Positions 54,888-64,000 of a stretch of DNA of 64,000 nt are shown piece after piece. The stretch comes from Polaribacter tangerinus (lineage in GTDB: Bacteria; Bacteroidota; Bacteroidia; Flavobacteriales; Flavobacteriaceae). The stretch lies in the NCBI RefSeq assembly GCF_038024095.1, contig NZ_CP150668.1:124001-188000 (forward strand). Reading direction: 5' to 3'. Below the pieces are notes generated by a model. It saw only the letters and a list, made by a program, of their open reading frames with translations, made no database searches and was not told the DNA's origin. Positions within the stretch are counted from its first letter, which is position 1. Every line of letters starts with the position of its first letter. The translations under genes and the position numbers were made by a program.

Positions 54888-55964
54888 ATGCTTTTGAAAC
54901 ATAAATTTTTTCTTTTATTTTTAGTGATTCATTCGCTTTTAAACGCACAATCATTTAGAAATTACAGTAACGAATTTCTATCTATTGGTGTAGATGCGGC
55001 ATCACTCGGTATGAGTAAATCTGTGGTAGCTACTGCAAACAATGCAAATGCTATTTATTGGAATCCTGCAGGTTTGGTAGGAATAGAAGATTACCAAGGT
55101 TCTGTAATGCATGCCTCTTATTTTGCAGGAATTGCCAACTACAACCATGCTGCATTTGCCATGCCCATAGACAAAGAAAGTGCTATCGGTTTTTCTATAA
55201 TTCGTTTTGGTGTTGATGATATTTTAAACACCACAGAACTAATTGACAATCAGGGAAACATAGACTTTAACAATGTGAGCTTGTTTTCTGCTGCAGATTA
55301 TGCCTTTCATTTTGCCTATGCTAGAAATTTAATTTTTAAAGACTTAAAATTTGGCGTAAATGCCAAAATTATTCGAAGAATAATTGGTGAATTTGCTACT
55401 TCATGGGGTTTTGGTTTTGATGCTGGTATTCAATTTGAAAGAAATTCATGGAAATTTGGTGTAATGGCTAGAGATATTACTACAACTTACAATACATGGT
55501 CGGTAAATGAAAATGAATTTGAAAAAATAAAAAATGCTATTCCTGGTCAAAACCAAGAACTACCAGAAACTACCGAAATTACAAAACCAAAAATTCAGTT
55601 AGGTATTGCAAAAGATTGGAGATTGAGTCGTTTTATGAATTTACTAAGTGAAGTTAATTTCAATATACGATTTGCAGAAACTAACGATTTAATTGCTACC
55701 AATTTTGCTAGTATAGATCCGTCAATTGGCTTTCAAATAGATTATGATAAATTGGTGTTTTTAAGAGCAGGCGTTGGCAATTTTCAATATATTTCGGAAT
55801 TCGATAATTCGCAGTCGGTTACGCTACAACCCAATTTTGGAGTTGGTTTCAATTACCGCGGAATAACAGTAGATTATGCTCTTACTAATATTGGTAGTGT
55901 TGGTAACGCTCTATATTCTAATATTTTTTCTATAACATTTGACTATCGTTTCTTTAGACGCTAA
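54888..55964 (+). CDS. PorV/PorQ-family outer-membrane protein (type IX secretion-associated)
   Basis: A 358-residue outer-membrane beta-barrel of the FadL-like PorV/PorQ type, annotated in this group as PorV2. Signal peptide MLLKHKFFLLFLVIHSLLNAQ; the mature start ASLGMSKSVVATANNANAIYWNPAGL is the family signature; regular amphipathic strands run to the C-terminal Phe-rich SNIFSITFDYRFF, an outer-membrane insertion end. PorV takes type IX cargo; PorV2 need not. The DUF4105 gene follows after 5 bases. Confidence 0.82.
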   Translation: MLLKHKFFLLFLVIHSLLNAQSFRNYSNEFLSIGVDAASLGMSKSVVATANNANAIYWNPAGLVGIEDYQGSVMHASYFAGIANYNHAAFAMPIDKESAIGFSIIRFGVDDILNTTELIDNQGNIDFNNVSLFSAADYAFHFAYARNLIFKDLKFGVNAKIIRRIIGEFATSWGFGFDAGIQFERNSWKFGVMARDITTTYNTWSVNENEFEKIKNAIPGQNQELPETTEITKPKIQLGIAKDWRLSRFMNLLSEVNFNIRFAETNDLIATNFASIDPSIGFQIDYDKLVFLRAGVGNFQYISEFDNSQSVTLQPNFGVGFNYRGITVDYALTNIGSVGNALYSNIFSITFDYRFFRR

Positions 55965-55969
55965 AAATT

Positions 55970-57148
55970 ATGATAAAAAAAATATTTCTATCCGTATTAA
56001 TTGTTATTCTTACACTTTTAAAAACAACGGCTCAAGTAAATCTTTCTGTATATTCAGAAATATCTATAATTACTGCAGGACCTGGAGAAAAATTATATGA
56101 AAAATTTGGGCATTCGGCTATTAGAGTTAAAGACCCAGTTTTAAATTTAGACCTTATTTATAATTATGGCATATTCGATTTTAACGCTCCTAACTTCTTA
56201 CTAAATTTTGCTCAGGGTAAAATGTTTTATTTACTTGCTAGGTACGATTTTAAATACTTTTTAGCAAGTTATAAAAATGATAAAAGGTGGTTAAAAGAGC
56301 AAATATTAAATTTAAATCAGGCTCAGAAACAACACTTTTTTAGCTATTTAGAAAATAATGCTTTAAAAGAAAATGCGACTTATTTATACGACCCTTTTTT
56401 TAACAATTGTGCCACAAAAATAAAGGACATTTCTAAAACTATACTGTCTAACAATATTGTTTTTGAAGATATAGTAACTAATACTTCCTTAAGAAACTTA
56501 CTCAATAAAGAAATTCATTTTAATAGCTGGGGAAATGTAGGAATTAATCTTATTACTGGAACTATTTTAGATACTAAAAGAACAAAAGAAGCCTATATGT
56601 ATTTGCCCGACTATGTGTACAGCTATTTTAAAACAGCTAAAATTGTTACTAACAATTCAGAAATACCCTTAGTTAAAAAAGAAAACGTATTGTTAGATTT
56701 TAAAGAGCCAAGAACAACATTAAAATTGTTTAGCCCTGCAATACTATTCTCATTCTTGTTTAGTATCATACTGTGGTTTACATGGCGAGATTTTAAAGCA
56801 AAAAATGGAATAACAGTTATAGATGTTATCTTGTTTTTCTTAACAGGGTTTGTTGGCTTGATACTAAGCTACTTATGGTTATTTTCTGACCACTCAACCG
56901 CTCCGAACAATTTTAATATTTTTTGGGCTTTTCCTGTTAATTTAATTTTTGCTTTTATAATTCGTAAAAAGAAATATCACTTATTTTTAAGTAAATATAT
57001 CTCTTTACTTTTAGTCTTATTTGTAACTTTAATAGCTTTATTGGTTTTAGAAATTCAGACTCTACCTCTAGCTATTATTCCTTTTTTAGCGGCATTAGTG
57101 ATACGTTATGTTTATATAAATTATGTACTACTGACCTCGATAAAATAA
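55970..57148 (+). CDS. DUF4105/Lnb N-terminal periplasmic-domain membrane protein
   Basis: A 392-residue protein: signal sequence, a DUF4105 domain (residues about 25-250) with KLYEKFGHSAIRVKD and DPFFNNCATKIKDISK, then four to five transmembrane helices (from about residue 260). This Lnb-like layout resembles lacto-N-biosidase-accessory proteins and is common in Bacteroidetes; the conserved His (GHSAIR) and Cys (NNCATK) suggest an NlpC/P60-like thiol enzyme, but no activity is proven. It follows the PorV-like gene after 5 bases and ends convergent with, and overlapping, the sugar-transferase remnant. Confidence 0.8.
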   Translation: MIKKIFLSVLIVILTLLKTTAQVNLSVYSEISIITAGPGEKLYEKFGHSAIRVKDPVLNLDLIYNYGIFDFNAPNFLLNFAQGKMFYLLARYDFKYFLASYKNDKRWLKEQILNLNQAQKQHFFSYLENNALKENATYLYDPFFNNCATKIKDISKTILSNNIVFEDIVTNTSLRNLLNKEIHFNSWGNVGINLITGTILDTKRTKEAYMYLPDYVYSYFKTAKIVTNNSEIPLVKKENVLLDFKEPRTTLKLFSPAILFSFLFSIILWFTWRDFKAKNGITVIDVILFFLTGFVGLILSYLWLFSDHSTAPNNFNIFWAFPVNLIFAFIIRKKKYHLFLSKYISLLLVLFVTLIALLVLEIQTLPLAIIPFLAALVIRYVYINYVLLTSIK

Positions 57149-57619
57149 TACTGTAGTTAATGTTTTTATTAAAATTTTAAAATCTAAAAATGCATTTCTT
57201 TCTTTTATATAATACAAGTCGTAGCGTAACTTCACTTCTTGTTCTTCAATAGTATTTGCATAAGGGTAATTTACCTGTGCCCAACCTGTTAAACCTGGTC
57301 TTACTACATTTCGGATACCATAAAAAGAAATTTTATTTTTTAGTTCTTCTACAAATTCTGGTCGTTCTGGTCGTGGACCAATAATACTCATATCACCTTT
57401 TAAAATATTAAAAAACTGCGGAATTTCATCTAACCTTGTGTTTCTTAAAAACTTTCCGAAGGCTGTAATTCTTACATCATTTTTTTGTGCTCAAACTGCG
57501 CCATTCTTTTCTGCATTTTGCACCATCGAGCGCAATTTATAAATAGAGAATACTTTTCCATTTAGTCCTACTCTTTTTTGTGAATAAAATAAAGAGCCTC
57601 TATTTCCAATAACATTACC
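57128..57619 (-). pseudogene. Truncated undecaprenyl-phosphate sugar transferase (WcaJ-like) with in-frame TGA
   Basis: The C-terminal catalytic part of a bacterial sugar transferase (initiator of polysaccharide assembly). Reading from 57619: [25 protein letters not shown], then NGAV, TGA at 57491-57493, then AQKNDVRITAFGKFLRNTRLDEIPQFF, MSIIGPRPERPEFVEEL and PGLTGWAQVNYPYANT. The frame is the same before and after the TGA, and homologues have Trp there, so a single G-to-A change (TGG to TGA) explains it. The N-terminal part of the gene is missing, replaced by neuC. If translated from 57391, only 87 residues would be made. Confidence 0.8.
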
Positions 57620-58224
57620 AATGCAAACTCTTGAAACGGAATTTCGTAATAATTTTTAACTTCCTCTAAACTCGGCAGTGCATCTGAAAACATAATATCT
57701 ACATCTGGTGATCCGATAACTGCAACAGACGAATCCAATTCACCTAATTGAAGTATTCTATTCTTTGCGCTTTCATTTGAAACAAAATGTAGGTGACTCA
57801 TTTTGCTTACAGAATGTCTTATCAGCTCATCAATTGTTCCAGAAACTTCACCTCCTTCGATGTGTGCAACCAAGATGTTATTTAATGAACCAACAATAGC
57901 TCCTGCAAGTGCTTCTACCCTATCTCCATGAATAACAATTAAGTCGGGTTTTAATGTACTTACATAACTAGAAAAACCTTCAATGGTTTTTGCCAGTGTT
58001 AAATCCATAGTGTTTTCTGAAGTGTGATTCGAAAATTGATGAATATTGGTAAAGTTACACTTTTGAATTTCTATAACAGTTTTACCGTACTTATCTAGCA
58101 AGTGCATGCCAGTAGCAAAAATATAAGGTTCAAATTTAGAATGATTTTCTAATACTTGAATTAGCGACTTTATTTTTCCAAAATCGGCTCTTGTACCTGT
58201 TAAAAAAACAATTTTTTTACGCAT
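57568..58224 (-). CDS. neuC: UDP-N-acetylglucosamine 2-epimerase (hydrolysing) NeuC, truncated
   Basis: The first 211 residues are a normal NeuC N-terminal lobe: [28 protein letters not shown] and [25 protein letters not shown] full-length protein has about 385 residues; here it ends at 218 after the junction FALVM, followed by [14 protein letters not shown], which is merely the sugar-transferase sequence read in another frame. The second lobe, with half of the active site, is absent, so it is very probably inactive. It overlaps neuB by eight bases. It would have made ManNAc (or a diacetamido relative) for a nonulosonic acid. Confidence 0.8.
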   Translation of the reverse strand: MRKKIVFLTGTRADFGKIKSLIQVLENHSKFEPYIFATGMHLLDKYGKTVIEIQKCNFTNIHQFSNHTSENTMDLTLAKTIEGFSSYVSTLKPDLIVIHGDRVEALAGAIVGSLNNILVAHIEGGEVSGTIDELIRHSVSKMSHLHFVSNESAKNRILQLGELDSSVAVIGSPDVDIMFSDALPSLEEVKNYYEIPFQEFALVMLLEIEALYFIHKKE

Positions 58225-59263
58225 CTATGTCAGTTAATTTTAACTGTTCATCTTTAGCAATATCTCTAGAAGCCTTCTTAGAAAGGAGTTCTTCGAATTT
58301 ATCTGCTAAAATCTCTCCTGTTCCAGGTCTTTTTACCCAAATATTATCCATCGTAAAACGTTGCCCTTTTTTTACATCTTTAATGGTACAAACCGTAGCA
58401 AAAGCAAAATCGATAGTTACTTGTTCTTCTTTAGCAGGAGCTTTTGTACCACCTCTCATTTGCCAAATTAAAGAACTTCCTTCAATTAAATTTTTACACT
58501 CATTTTCGTCCATAGAACAAATAATATCTGGTCCTGTTCTTTCTTTATAATCTGTAAAATGTCTTTCTAAAATACTTGCTCCCAATGCTACTGCACCAAA
58601 ACAAGCGTGGTTAGTTAAAGTATGGTCGGAAAGACCAAATACTTTGTCAGGAAAAGCATTATGAAGAGCTGTCATTGCTCCAAAACGCACTAAATGTGGT
58701 GGTGTTGGATATAAATTAGTTGTATGCAATAAAGCCAATGGTACTCGATGCTTGTTAAAAATTGCTACAGCCTTTTTAACGCTTTCAATAGTGTTCATTC
58801 CAGTACTAAGAATTACCGGTTTTTTAAATTTTGCAATATGCTCTAACAACGGATAATTGTTACACTCTCCAGAACCAATTTTATAGGCCGGAACATTCAT
58901 TTTCTCTAATCTTTCGGCAGCAGCTCGTGAAAAAGGAGTGGAAATAAAAATTATACCTTTACTTTCTACATACTCCTTTAACGCAATTTCGTCTGCTTCA
59001 TTTAAAGAACACTTATCCATTATTTCGTATATAGAAACAGAAGCGTTTCCTGGAATTACCTTTTTGGCAGCGGCACTCATTTCGTCTTCGACAATATGTG
59101 TTTGGTGTTTAACCACCTCTACGCCTGCTCTTTTTGCTGCATCAACCATTTCAAAAGCTGTTTTTAAAGAGCCTTCATGGTTAATACCAATTTCTGCAAT
59201 AACTAGTGGCGGAAAATCTATTCCAATTTTTCTACCAGAAATTTCTATAAATGGGTTTTTCAT
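58217..59263 (-). CDS. neuB: N-acetylneuraminate (nonulosonic acid) synthase
   Basis: A 348-residue NeuB: condenses a hexosamine with phosphoenolpyruvate to a sialic-type acid. [81 protein letters not shown] and [28 protein letters not shown] cover the barrel, and a C-terminal SAF domain ([17 protein letters not shown]) follows. Whether the product is Neu5Ac, legionaminic or pseudaminic acid cannot be settled by eye. It overlaps both neighbours by a few bases in the order neuA-neuB-neuC. Confidence 0.93.
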   Translation of the reverse strand: MKNPFIEISGRKIGIDFPPLVIAEIGINHEGSLKTAFEMVDAAKRAGVEVVKHQTHIVEDEMSAAAKKVIPGNASVSIYEIMDKCSLNEADEIALKEYVESKGIIFISTPFSRAAAERLEKMNVPAYKIGSGECNNYPLLEHIAKFKKPVILSTGMNTIESVKKAVAIFNKHRVPLALLHTTNLYPTPPHLVRFGAMTALHNAFPDKVFGLSDHTLTNHACFGAVALGASILERHFTDYKERTGPDIICSMDENECKNLIEGSSLIWQMRGGTKAPAKEEQVTIDFAFATVCTIKDVKKGQRFTMDNIWVKRPGTGEILADKFEELLSKKASRDIAKDEQLKLTDIDA

Positions 59264-59931
59264 GTACGATTCTTTTTTTCTAAGTAATACATTGCCTTTT
59301 CAAAATCTACTTCTTCATCAATATCAATCATAGCTGATGGATGATTTTCTATAAACGGTAAATTTTTTTCTCCTATAATTTCTCCGCCTACTATTAAAGA
59401 CGATTTTGAAATATATAATAACCCGTTTTCAAAAAATAACGGCTCTAAATCCTGACTTCTTTGACCGAATTCATAGTTAAAAGGCACAAAAGTATTGTTT
59501 ACAATTTTACCAAATTTTTGTTTATTCTCTGTAACTGTCATTAAACTGTTAAAATCTCCTTTTACATATGCTTTAAATGCTTCAGACAATAACTCTTTTC
59601 TTCTAAAGGGATTTGTTGCTTGTAAAAGTATAATATTATCGAAATTTTCTTCTAAATTTTCTACAACATGCCTTAAAACCTCTTTGGTTGGAGTATTATC
59701 TGCCGCCAAATGTTTTGGTCTTAAAATTACCTGAACACCTTCTTTTAATGCTAACTCTTTTAGTACTTCAGAATCTGTAGATACTACAATTTTGGTACAA
59801 ATTGTAGCATTTTCCTTGGCATAATTTATTCTATGAACAAATAGTGGAATACCTCCTAACAACCTACTGTTTTTGTTGGGTACTCTTTTAGAGCCTCCTC
59901 TAATTGGTATTACCACTAAATTTTTATGCAT
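59260..59931 (-). CDS. neuA: CMP-nonulosonic acid cytidylyltransferase (acylneuraminate type)
   Basis: A 223-residue nucleotidyltransferase that activates the nonulosonic acid with [20 protein letters not shown] binds [19 protein letters not shown] and [18 protein letters not shown] are the family blocks, and a C-terminal [18 protein letters not shown] closes the fold. It overlaps neuB by four bases. With neuB it indicates a sialic-acid-like sugar in the surface polysaccharide made by this locus. Confidence 0.92.
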   Translation of the reverse strand: MHKNLVVIPIRGGSKRVPNKNSRLLGGIPLFVHRINYAKENATICTKIVVSTDSEVLKELALKEGVQVILRPKHLAADNTPTKEVLRHVVENLEENFDNIILLQATNPFRRKELLSEAFKAYVKGDFNSLMTVTENKQKFGKIVNNTFVPFNYEFGQRSQDLEPLFFENGLLYISKSSLIVGGEIIGEKNLPFIENHPSAMIDIDEEVDFEKAMYYLEKKNRT

Positions 59932-59974
59932 ATTATTTTAATTTTATGAGTAAGAATAACAAAAATAAGATTTA

Positions 59975-61168
59975 TTATAGGAATAACGAATCTAGATATT
60001 TTTTCATTTTTTCTGTTTGATGAATACTTGTAAAGGAAGCCAAAAAAGTTTTTTTTCCATTATTACTTAAAAACTCTCGCTGCTTGTAATTAGTAATCAA
60101 AGCAGTAATTTCAGCTATCATAGACTCTAAATTATCACATAAAATAGCATTTTGTTTGTGCAGAATTTCTGGAAATGCAGCTACCGAAGCTTTGGTAGCT
60201 ACTAAAGCTTGAGAATGATTAAATACCACAGGAATTCTTGTTCTAGTACCTGTATTATATTCCCAAGGTATAATATGAATATCGTTGGGATGCAAAACTT
60301 CGCTTAAATCGAAAACAAAGCCTTTACAAATTATATTATTAGCACCAATTTTTTTTAGTAGAACTGGTGATGCTTCTTTTAAGCTGCCAATAATAATTAA
60401 ATTTATATGCGGATTATCTTGATGTATTTTTGGCCAACAAACATCTAAAAAACGTTCTAAACCTAATCTATTTGCAGTAGTTCCCATGCCTCCTAAATGA
60501 ACAATATTGGGTTGCTTTAAAGGCTTAAGATTACTTTTAACATTTGCATAGGTTGTTGGTAGGTACAGCGCTTTCTTTCTACTTATCTTCTCTACTTCTT
60601 CAGTTTCTGTCTTAGAACCAGAAATAACTCCTGCTACTTTTTTTACCAATGCAAACTCCACCCTTTTTTTCTGAAAGGTGTGAAATTTTTGTAAAAATGT
60701 TCTTTTTGTTCTGAGCCTTGCTAATTTATATTCCCAATCATGATGACCATATACTACTGGTACTGAAACTTTTGAAAAACCAGTCCAAATAGCTGCCCAA
60801 CGCCAATCGGCAAAAATTAAATCAATAGCATGTATTTTGGTATATTCTTGTAAAAATTTTTTATTCTTTTTATTTAGAAAATAATATTCGAATTTTTCTG
60901 GACTAAATATTGCGTGATAAGCTCTCTTTAAACTTTTTTTTGGCGCTTTACTTTCAATTATATAGGTGTCTATGGTAGATACATATTTATGAATCTCTAT
61001 ATAATCACTCTTTTTAAAAGTATCTTTATCAGACCATTGCACAGCTAATAAATGCACTTTATAACCCGCTAAATATAGCAGTTCTAAATGTGAATAGTAT
61101 ACCGATGCTCCTCCGTTTGCGTTCAAAGAAATTAAACCTTGGTTTACAATAAATAGTACTTTTTTCAT
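59975..61168 (-). CDS. Glycosyltransferase, GT4-like
   Basis: A 397-residue GT-B glycosyltransferase. The N-terminal lobe starts VLFIVNQGLISLNANGGASVYYSHLELL, with HHDWEYKLARLRTK as acceptor-side region; the C-terminal lobe shows VHLGGMGTTANRLGLERFLDVCWPKI, HIIPWEYNTGTRTRIPVVF (about residues 290-310) and a sugar-nucleotide loop ALVATKASVAAFPEIL. The family assignment is by fold; donor and acceptor are unknown. It overlaps the next upstream glycosyltransferase by four bases. Confidence 0.78.
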   Translation of the reverse strand: MKKVLFIVNQGLISLNANGGASVYYSHLELLYLAGYKVHLLAVQWSDKDTFKKSDYIEIHKYVSTIDTYIIESKAPKKSLKRAYHAIFSPEKFEYYFLNKKNKKFLQEYTKIHAIDLIFADWRWAAIWTGFSKVSVPVVYGHHDWEYKLARLRTKRTFLQKFHTFQKKRVEFALVKKVAGVISGSKTETEEVEKISRKKALYLPTTYANVKSNLKPLKQPNIVHLGGMGTTANRLGLERFLDVCWPKIHQDNPHINLIIIGSLKEASPVLLKKIGANNIICKGFVFDLSEVLHPNDIHIIPWEYNTGTRTRIPVVFNHSQALVATKASVAAFPEILHKQNAILCDNLESMIAEITALITNYKQREFLSNNGKKTFLASFTSIHQTEKMKKYLDSLFL

Positions 61169-62316
61169 TTTTCGTCAGCTATCTTTTTATAAATATCTAG
61201 TACTTTACGTTGCACTTTTTCATATGCTAATTTTTTGGCTTTTTTTGAGTTTATAGCATATGCATTTATTAGTAATTCTGGTGAGTTTAATGCCAATTTA
61301 ATATGATTTGCTATTTCATTTTCATCTTCTGAATTTTCAATTAAAATTCCGTTTTTACCGTTTTCTATATAATCCTCTGAAGCACCTCCAGGGTTTGACT
61401 GAATTGGAAATGCACCTAAAATAATTGCTTCTAACAAGGTATTCGGAACTCCGTCTGAAATACTATTTCCTACTGCCAATTTAGCTGCACCAAACTTTTT
61501 AAGTATTTCTTCATGAGAAAGCTCATTTTGCCGATTACTGTACTGAATATTTAACTGATATTTTTGTTTTAATTCTTGTATTTTATCTACCACTACTTCA
61601 TGTGCAGAATATACATAAATAGGATAATTTTGAAGCTAAGAATTAATAAGTGCTAAGGCTTCTAAAACTTTTAAAGCCCTACCAACCCAATGCTGATACC
61701 CTTTTATCAAAATTAAATTTCTTGATAATTGAGGTTTTTTATAAGATTGATATGTATCAAGATGATAACCACCACCACCAGGTAATACTTCAAAGCACTC
61801 ATTCTTATATCCCAACTGCTTGGCAAGTGAATAGTCTCTAGAATTGTCTGAAAAGAAAAAGCTTACTCTCGAAAGCACTCTTTTTATTTTCAATTGATGA
61901 TTTTTATTTTGGTGATAAAGAAACATATCACTTCCCCATGAAGAGTAAGCCCATAAAAAATTTAATTTGGCATGCACTTTAAGTAAAGGATAACTCTGTG
62001 TGAGCATTTCTAAAGAATGCACCAAGTCGGGTTTTATTTCTTTTATTAATTTTTCTAACCTTTCAGATGCTGTAACTTTTAAAAACGGAGAAATAAACTC
62101 ATATATTCTTGGTAATTTCTTCGCTATAAAATGTTCCCCTTTTATATAAGGTATCTTTCTTTTTTGCCAGTCTGTTGTAAAGTTTGTCCAAAGTAAATAT
62201 TTATGAATAGGATTGTCTAAACAATCGAAAACATAAATTTGATGTTCAGTATCTTTTAGCTGATGAATCCATCGTGCTGAATGAATGTATTGTTGACAAA
62301 CAAAAAGGATTTTCAT
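61165..62316 (-). pseudogene. GT4-type glycosyltransferase interrupted by an in-frame TAG
   Basis: Two open frames, 62316-61636 and 61635-61165, lie in the same reading frame separated only by a TAG at 61636-61638 (codons TCT TAG CTT). Joined, they give a 383-residue GT-B enzyme: N-terminal lobe MKILFVCQQYIHSARWIHQLK and LVHSLEMLTQSYPLLK; C-terminal lobe FGAAKLAVGNSISDGVPNTLLEAIILGAFPIQSNPGGASEDYIENGKNG with the EA-Gly loop. LQNYPIYVYSAHEV lies right after the stop and is protein-like. A CAG/TAG, or other one-base change, is enough. Internal GTG at 61593 could start the second half. Confidence 0.82.
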
Positions 62317-62361
62317 GATTTAGACTTACTGGTTAGTTCAGTGAAAGTTTGATGAATATTC

Positions 62362-63111
62362 TTATTTTTTCTTTGCAATTATTCCCATAAATGGCGAATA
62401 GTGTTTGTTACTCGTATTCAATACTTTTTTTAAGTGAATATCAAGTTTTTTTAGCACCTTTAGTAATCCTTTTTGCAATATATTTCTTTTTTGGTCTTCT
62501 ACCCAAAATTCGTATCCTCCTAAATAAGAACTATCTACTATTTCATAGCCTAAATCTAAAAGTAATTTTTCCCATTCTACTAGATTCATAGACGGAACAT
62601 AATGCCTTTTCAAATTTTTCTTATCCAATAAAGTTCTTAAGAAATACTGAATAAATCCTTTAAAATTGGGAGTTTCTAAAACAATATATCCTCCTTTTTT
62701 TACTAAATTAGATTGAAGCTTGATAACACTTTTGTAATCTTTAAAATGTTCTATAAAACCAAAAGATGCCACTACATCATACTGCTTAGTGTGCTGCCAT
62801 TTAAATATATCTTTTTTATAAAAATCACCTACCAAAAAATTTTCACTTTTTAACCATTCTGGCAAATGTGTTGTTACTAAATCTACCTGATCTACACCAT
62901 TTAATCTATATCCTAAGTACCCAAAAGTAGATAAATAAGTTCCTGGAAAAACGCCTAATTCAAAACAATCTTTAATATCACCTTCTGGCAATTTAGTAAA
63001 AAATTGATGCACCCATTTATGGATAGTATTCGATGTTGGTAAAAGTTTGAATTTATATCCTTTATAAATTGTTTCCCAATATGTTTTTTCTGCAAAATTT
63101 TTATTCATCAT
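62362..63111 (-). CDS. Class I SAM-dependent methyltransferase of the polysaccharide locus
   Basis: A 249-residue methyltransferase. DCFELGVFPGTYLSTFGYLGYRLNGVD is a motif I-like SAM site, with the usual Gly-rich motif reduced to GVFPGTY; FLVGDF, YDVVASFGFIEHFKDY and LVKKGGYIVLETPNFKG are motifs II to post-IV, as in UbiE/COQ5-type enzymes. It ends in a basic tail. Probably methylates a sugar or lipid-linked oligosaccharide; the target is unknown. It starts 3 bases after the ABC ATPase gene. Confidence 0.8.
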   Translation of the reverse strand: MMNKNFAEKTYWETIYKGYKFKLLPTSNTIHKWVHQFFTKLPEGDIKDCFELGVFPGTYLSTFGYLGYRLNGVDQVDLVTTHLPEWLKSENFLVGDFYKKDIFKWQHTKQYDVVASFGFIEHFKDYKSVIKLQSNLVKKGGYIVLETPNFKGFIQYFLRTLLDKKNLKRHYVPSMNLVEWEKLLLDLGYEIVDSSYLGGYEFWVEDQKRNILQKGLLKVLKKLDIHLKKVLNTSNKHYSPFMGIIAKKK

Positions 63112-63113
63112 AT

Positions 63114-64000
63114 TTAGGTTATTTTTACCTTTGGTAACAATATATTATTTTTCGATTCAATATATCTATCAAAGAGATTTACCGAATTTAACACAAAACA
63201 ATTTGTTAAAAGGATTGTGTAAGGCTCGTTACTACTCTTTCTAATTCCTATATCTATCCTAAAATCTCGGTTTTCGAATCCAGGATTTTGAATGTCTATT
63301 TTTACTTTTTCTTTTAATTTCTTTCCTTTACTTTCAACTCCAAATAGTCTAATACCTTCTGTAGTATAAAAGCCTATTTCTACCTCCCAATCTGTAAATT
63401 CTTTTGCTCTACTCCAATAAACTTCAAAAGAAAAAAAATCGTTAACTCTCCAATTTTTTACATCCGAAATAAAGTTGATATCTACCTCTTTATGAGGCTT
63501 TGTTACATTTTGAGAAAAATATGCTTGAACAACATCAATAGTTGGTCCAATCATAGAAATAGTACCATTATTTAATAATATTGTTTTTTTACACAATTCT
63601 TTTATAGAACCCATATCATGACTAACAAATAAAACAGTTCGTCCGTCTGTTGTAGAAATATCTTGCATTTTACCAATGGCCTTTTTCTGAAACTCTGCAT
63701 CACCCACTGCTAAAACTTCGTCTACTACTAAAATATCTGGTTCTAAATGTGCTGCTACTGCAAAGGCTAATCTAACTTTCATTCCGCTAGAATATCTTTT
63801 TACTGGCGTATCGATATACCTTTCACAACCAGAAAAAGAAACAATTTCATCTAACTTTGTGGTAATTTCTTTTTTTGTCATTCCTAAAATTGCTCCATTT
63901 AAAAAAATGTTTTCTTTCCCGGTCATTTCAGGATGAAATCCTGTACCAACTTCTAATAATGAAGCAATTCTTCCTTTCGATTTTATAGTTCCTGTTGTTG
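63114..64000 (-). CDS. Polysaccharide ABC exporter ATP-binding protein (Wzt/TagH type), partial
   Basis: The frame is open to the right edge of the window, so the start and Walker A are outside. Visible: SKGRIASLLEVGTGFHPEMTGKENIFLNGAILGM, the signature RYSSGMKVRLAFAVAAHLEPDILVVDEVLAVGDAEFQKK (signature plus Walker B) and VLFVSHDMGSIKELC. After about residue 165 a beta-rich C-terminal domain, as in Wzt carbohydrate-binding domains, follows. The ATG at 63926 lies inside the ATPase fold and cannot be the real start. It would drive export of the polysaccharide made by the downstream genes. Confidence 0.88.
   Translation of the reverse strand, partial: TTGTIKSKGRIASLLEVGTGFHPEMTGKENIFLNGAILGMTKKEITTKLDEIVSFSGCERYIDTPVKRYSSGMKVRLAFAVAAHLEPDILVVDEVLAVGDAEFQKKAIGKMQDISTTDGRTVLFVSHDMGSIKELCKKTILLNNGTISMIGPTIDVVQAYFSQNVTKPHKEVDINFISDVKNWRVNDFFSFEVYWSRAKEFTDWEVEIGFYTTEGIRLFGVESKGKKLKEKVKIDIQNPGFENRDFRIDIGIRKSSNEPYTILLTNCFVLNSVNLFDRYIESKNNILLPKVKIT

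Noticed and set aside
58938..59333. Plus-strand open frame opposite neuB
   Set aside because: Codon mirror of neuB, which has full family motifs on the other strand.
1..64000. tRNA, rRNA, insertion sequence or prophage genes
   Set aside because: None found: no cloverleaf-like sequences, transposases, integrases or phage structural genes could be supported.

Overview
The window is AT-rich bacterial chromosome from the Bacteroidota, almost certainly a marine-type member of the Flavobacteriaceae (Polaribacter/Tenacibaculum-like). The sequence supports this in several ways: promoters match the Bacteroidetes form (TTTG or TTG, about 19 bases, then TAnnTTTG); the gene families are typical of the group (imelysin/DUF4856/HTTM, DUF4252 pairs behind an ECF sigma factor, DUF6452/DUF6048, DUF4105, a PorV-like outer-membrane protein, a sphingolipid/sulfonolipid-type acyltransferase); and Shine-Dalgarno sequences are weak, with several TTG or GTG starts. 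I saw no rRNA, tRNA, CRISPR array, prophage or insertion sequence.

Layout. 1-3.7 kb: a minus-strand operon for a DUF4856 lipoprotein, an imelysin lipoprotein and an HTTM membrane protein (the last runs off the left edge), probably linked to iron. 3.7-4.1 kb: the only gene-free stretch over 300 bases, holding a promoter and what looks like a decayed gene. 4.1-34.8 kb: mostly housekeeping genes, including HMG-CoA lyase, gcvT, a PLP acyltransferase next to a cysteine-synthase-like enzyme (a likely capnine/sulfonolipid pair), an S9 peptidase, ybaB, an AsmA-like protein, rocD, an MscS-like protein, an rRNA methyltransferase, a 2OG-Fe(II) oxygenase, an M1 peptidase, an ECF sigma operon with two DUF4252 proteins, and two tandem S41 lipoproteins.

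34.8-43.65 kb: a same-strand accessory cassette that is the best candidate for a defence system. In transcription order it holds a MmeI-like N6 DNA methyltransferase with no visible nuclease motif, an unrecognised helical (possibly HEPN-like) protein, an 80-residue RhuM-type fragment, a Schlafen/AlbA_2 ATPase-like protein, an SF2 helicase, and a T5orf172/GIY-YIG nuclease. Unusual short repeats lie in two of its gaps. I do not recognise the whole set as a named system.

43.7-57.1 kb: core genes for a patatin-like lipase, a Ycf48-like protein, an acyltransferase, RmuC, RecQ, a KdsD-type isomerase, TatC, LptB, PssA, a YheT-like hydrolase, a PorV-like protein and a DUF4105 protein. 57.1-64 kb: a surface-polysaccharide locus on the minus strand with an ABC exporter ATPase, a methyltransferase, glycosyltransferases, neuA, neuB, neuC and a sugar transferase. 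It is visibly damaged: neuC is fused out of frame to a truncated sugar-transferase gene, that gene carries an in-frame TGA, and one glycosyltransferase carries an in-frame TAG. Either the locus is decaying, or these are assembly/base errors that should be checked.
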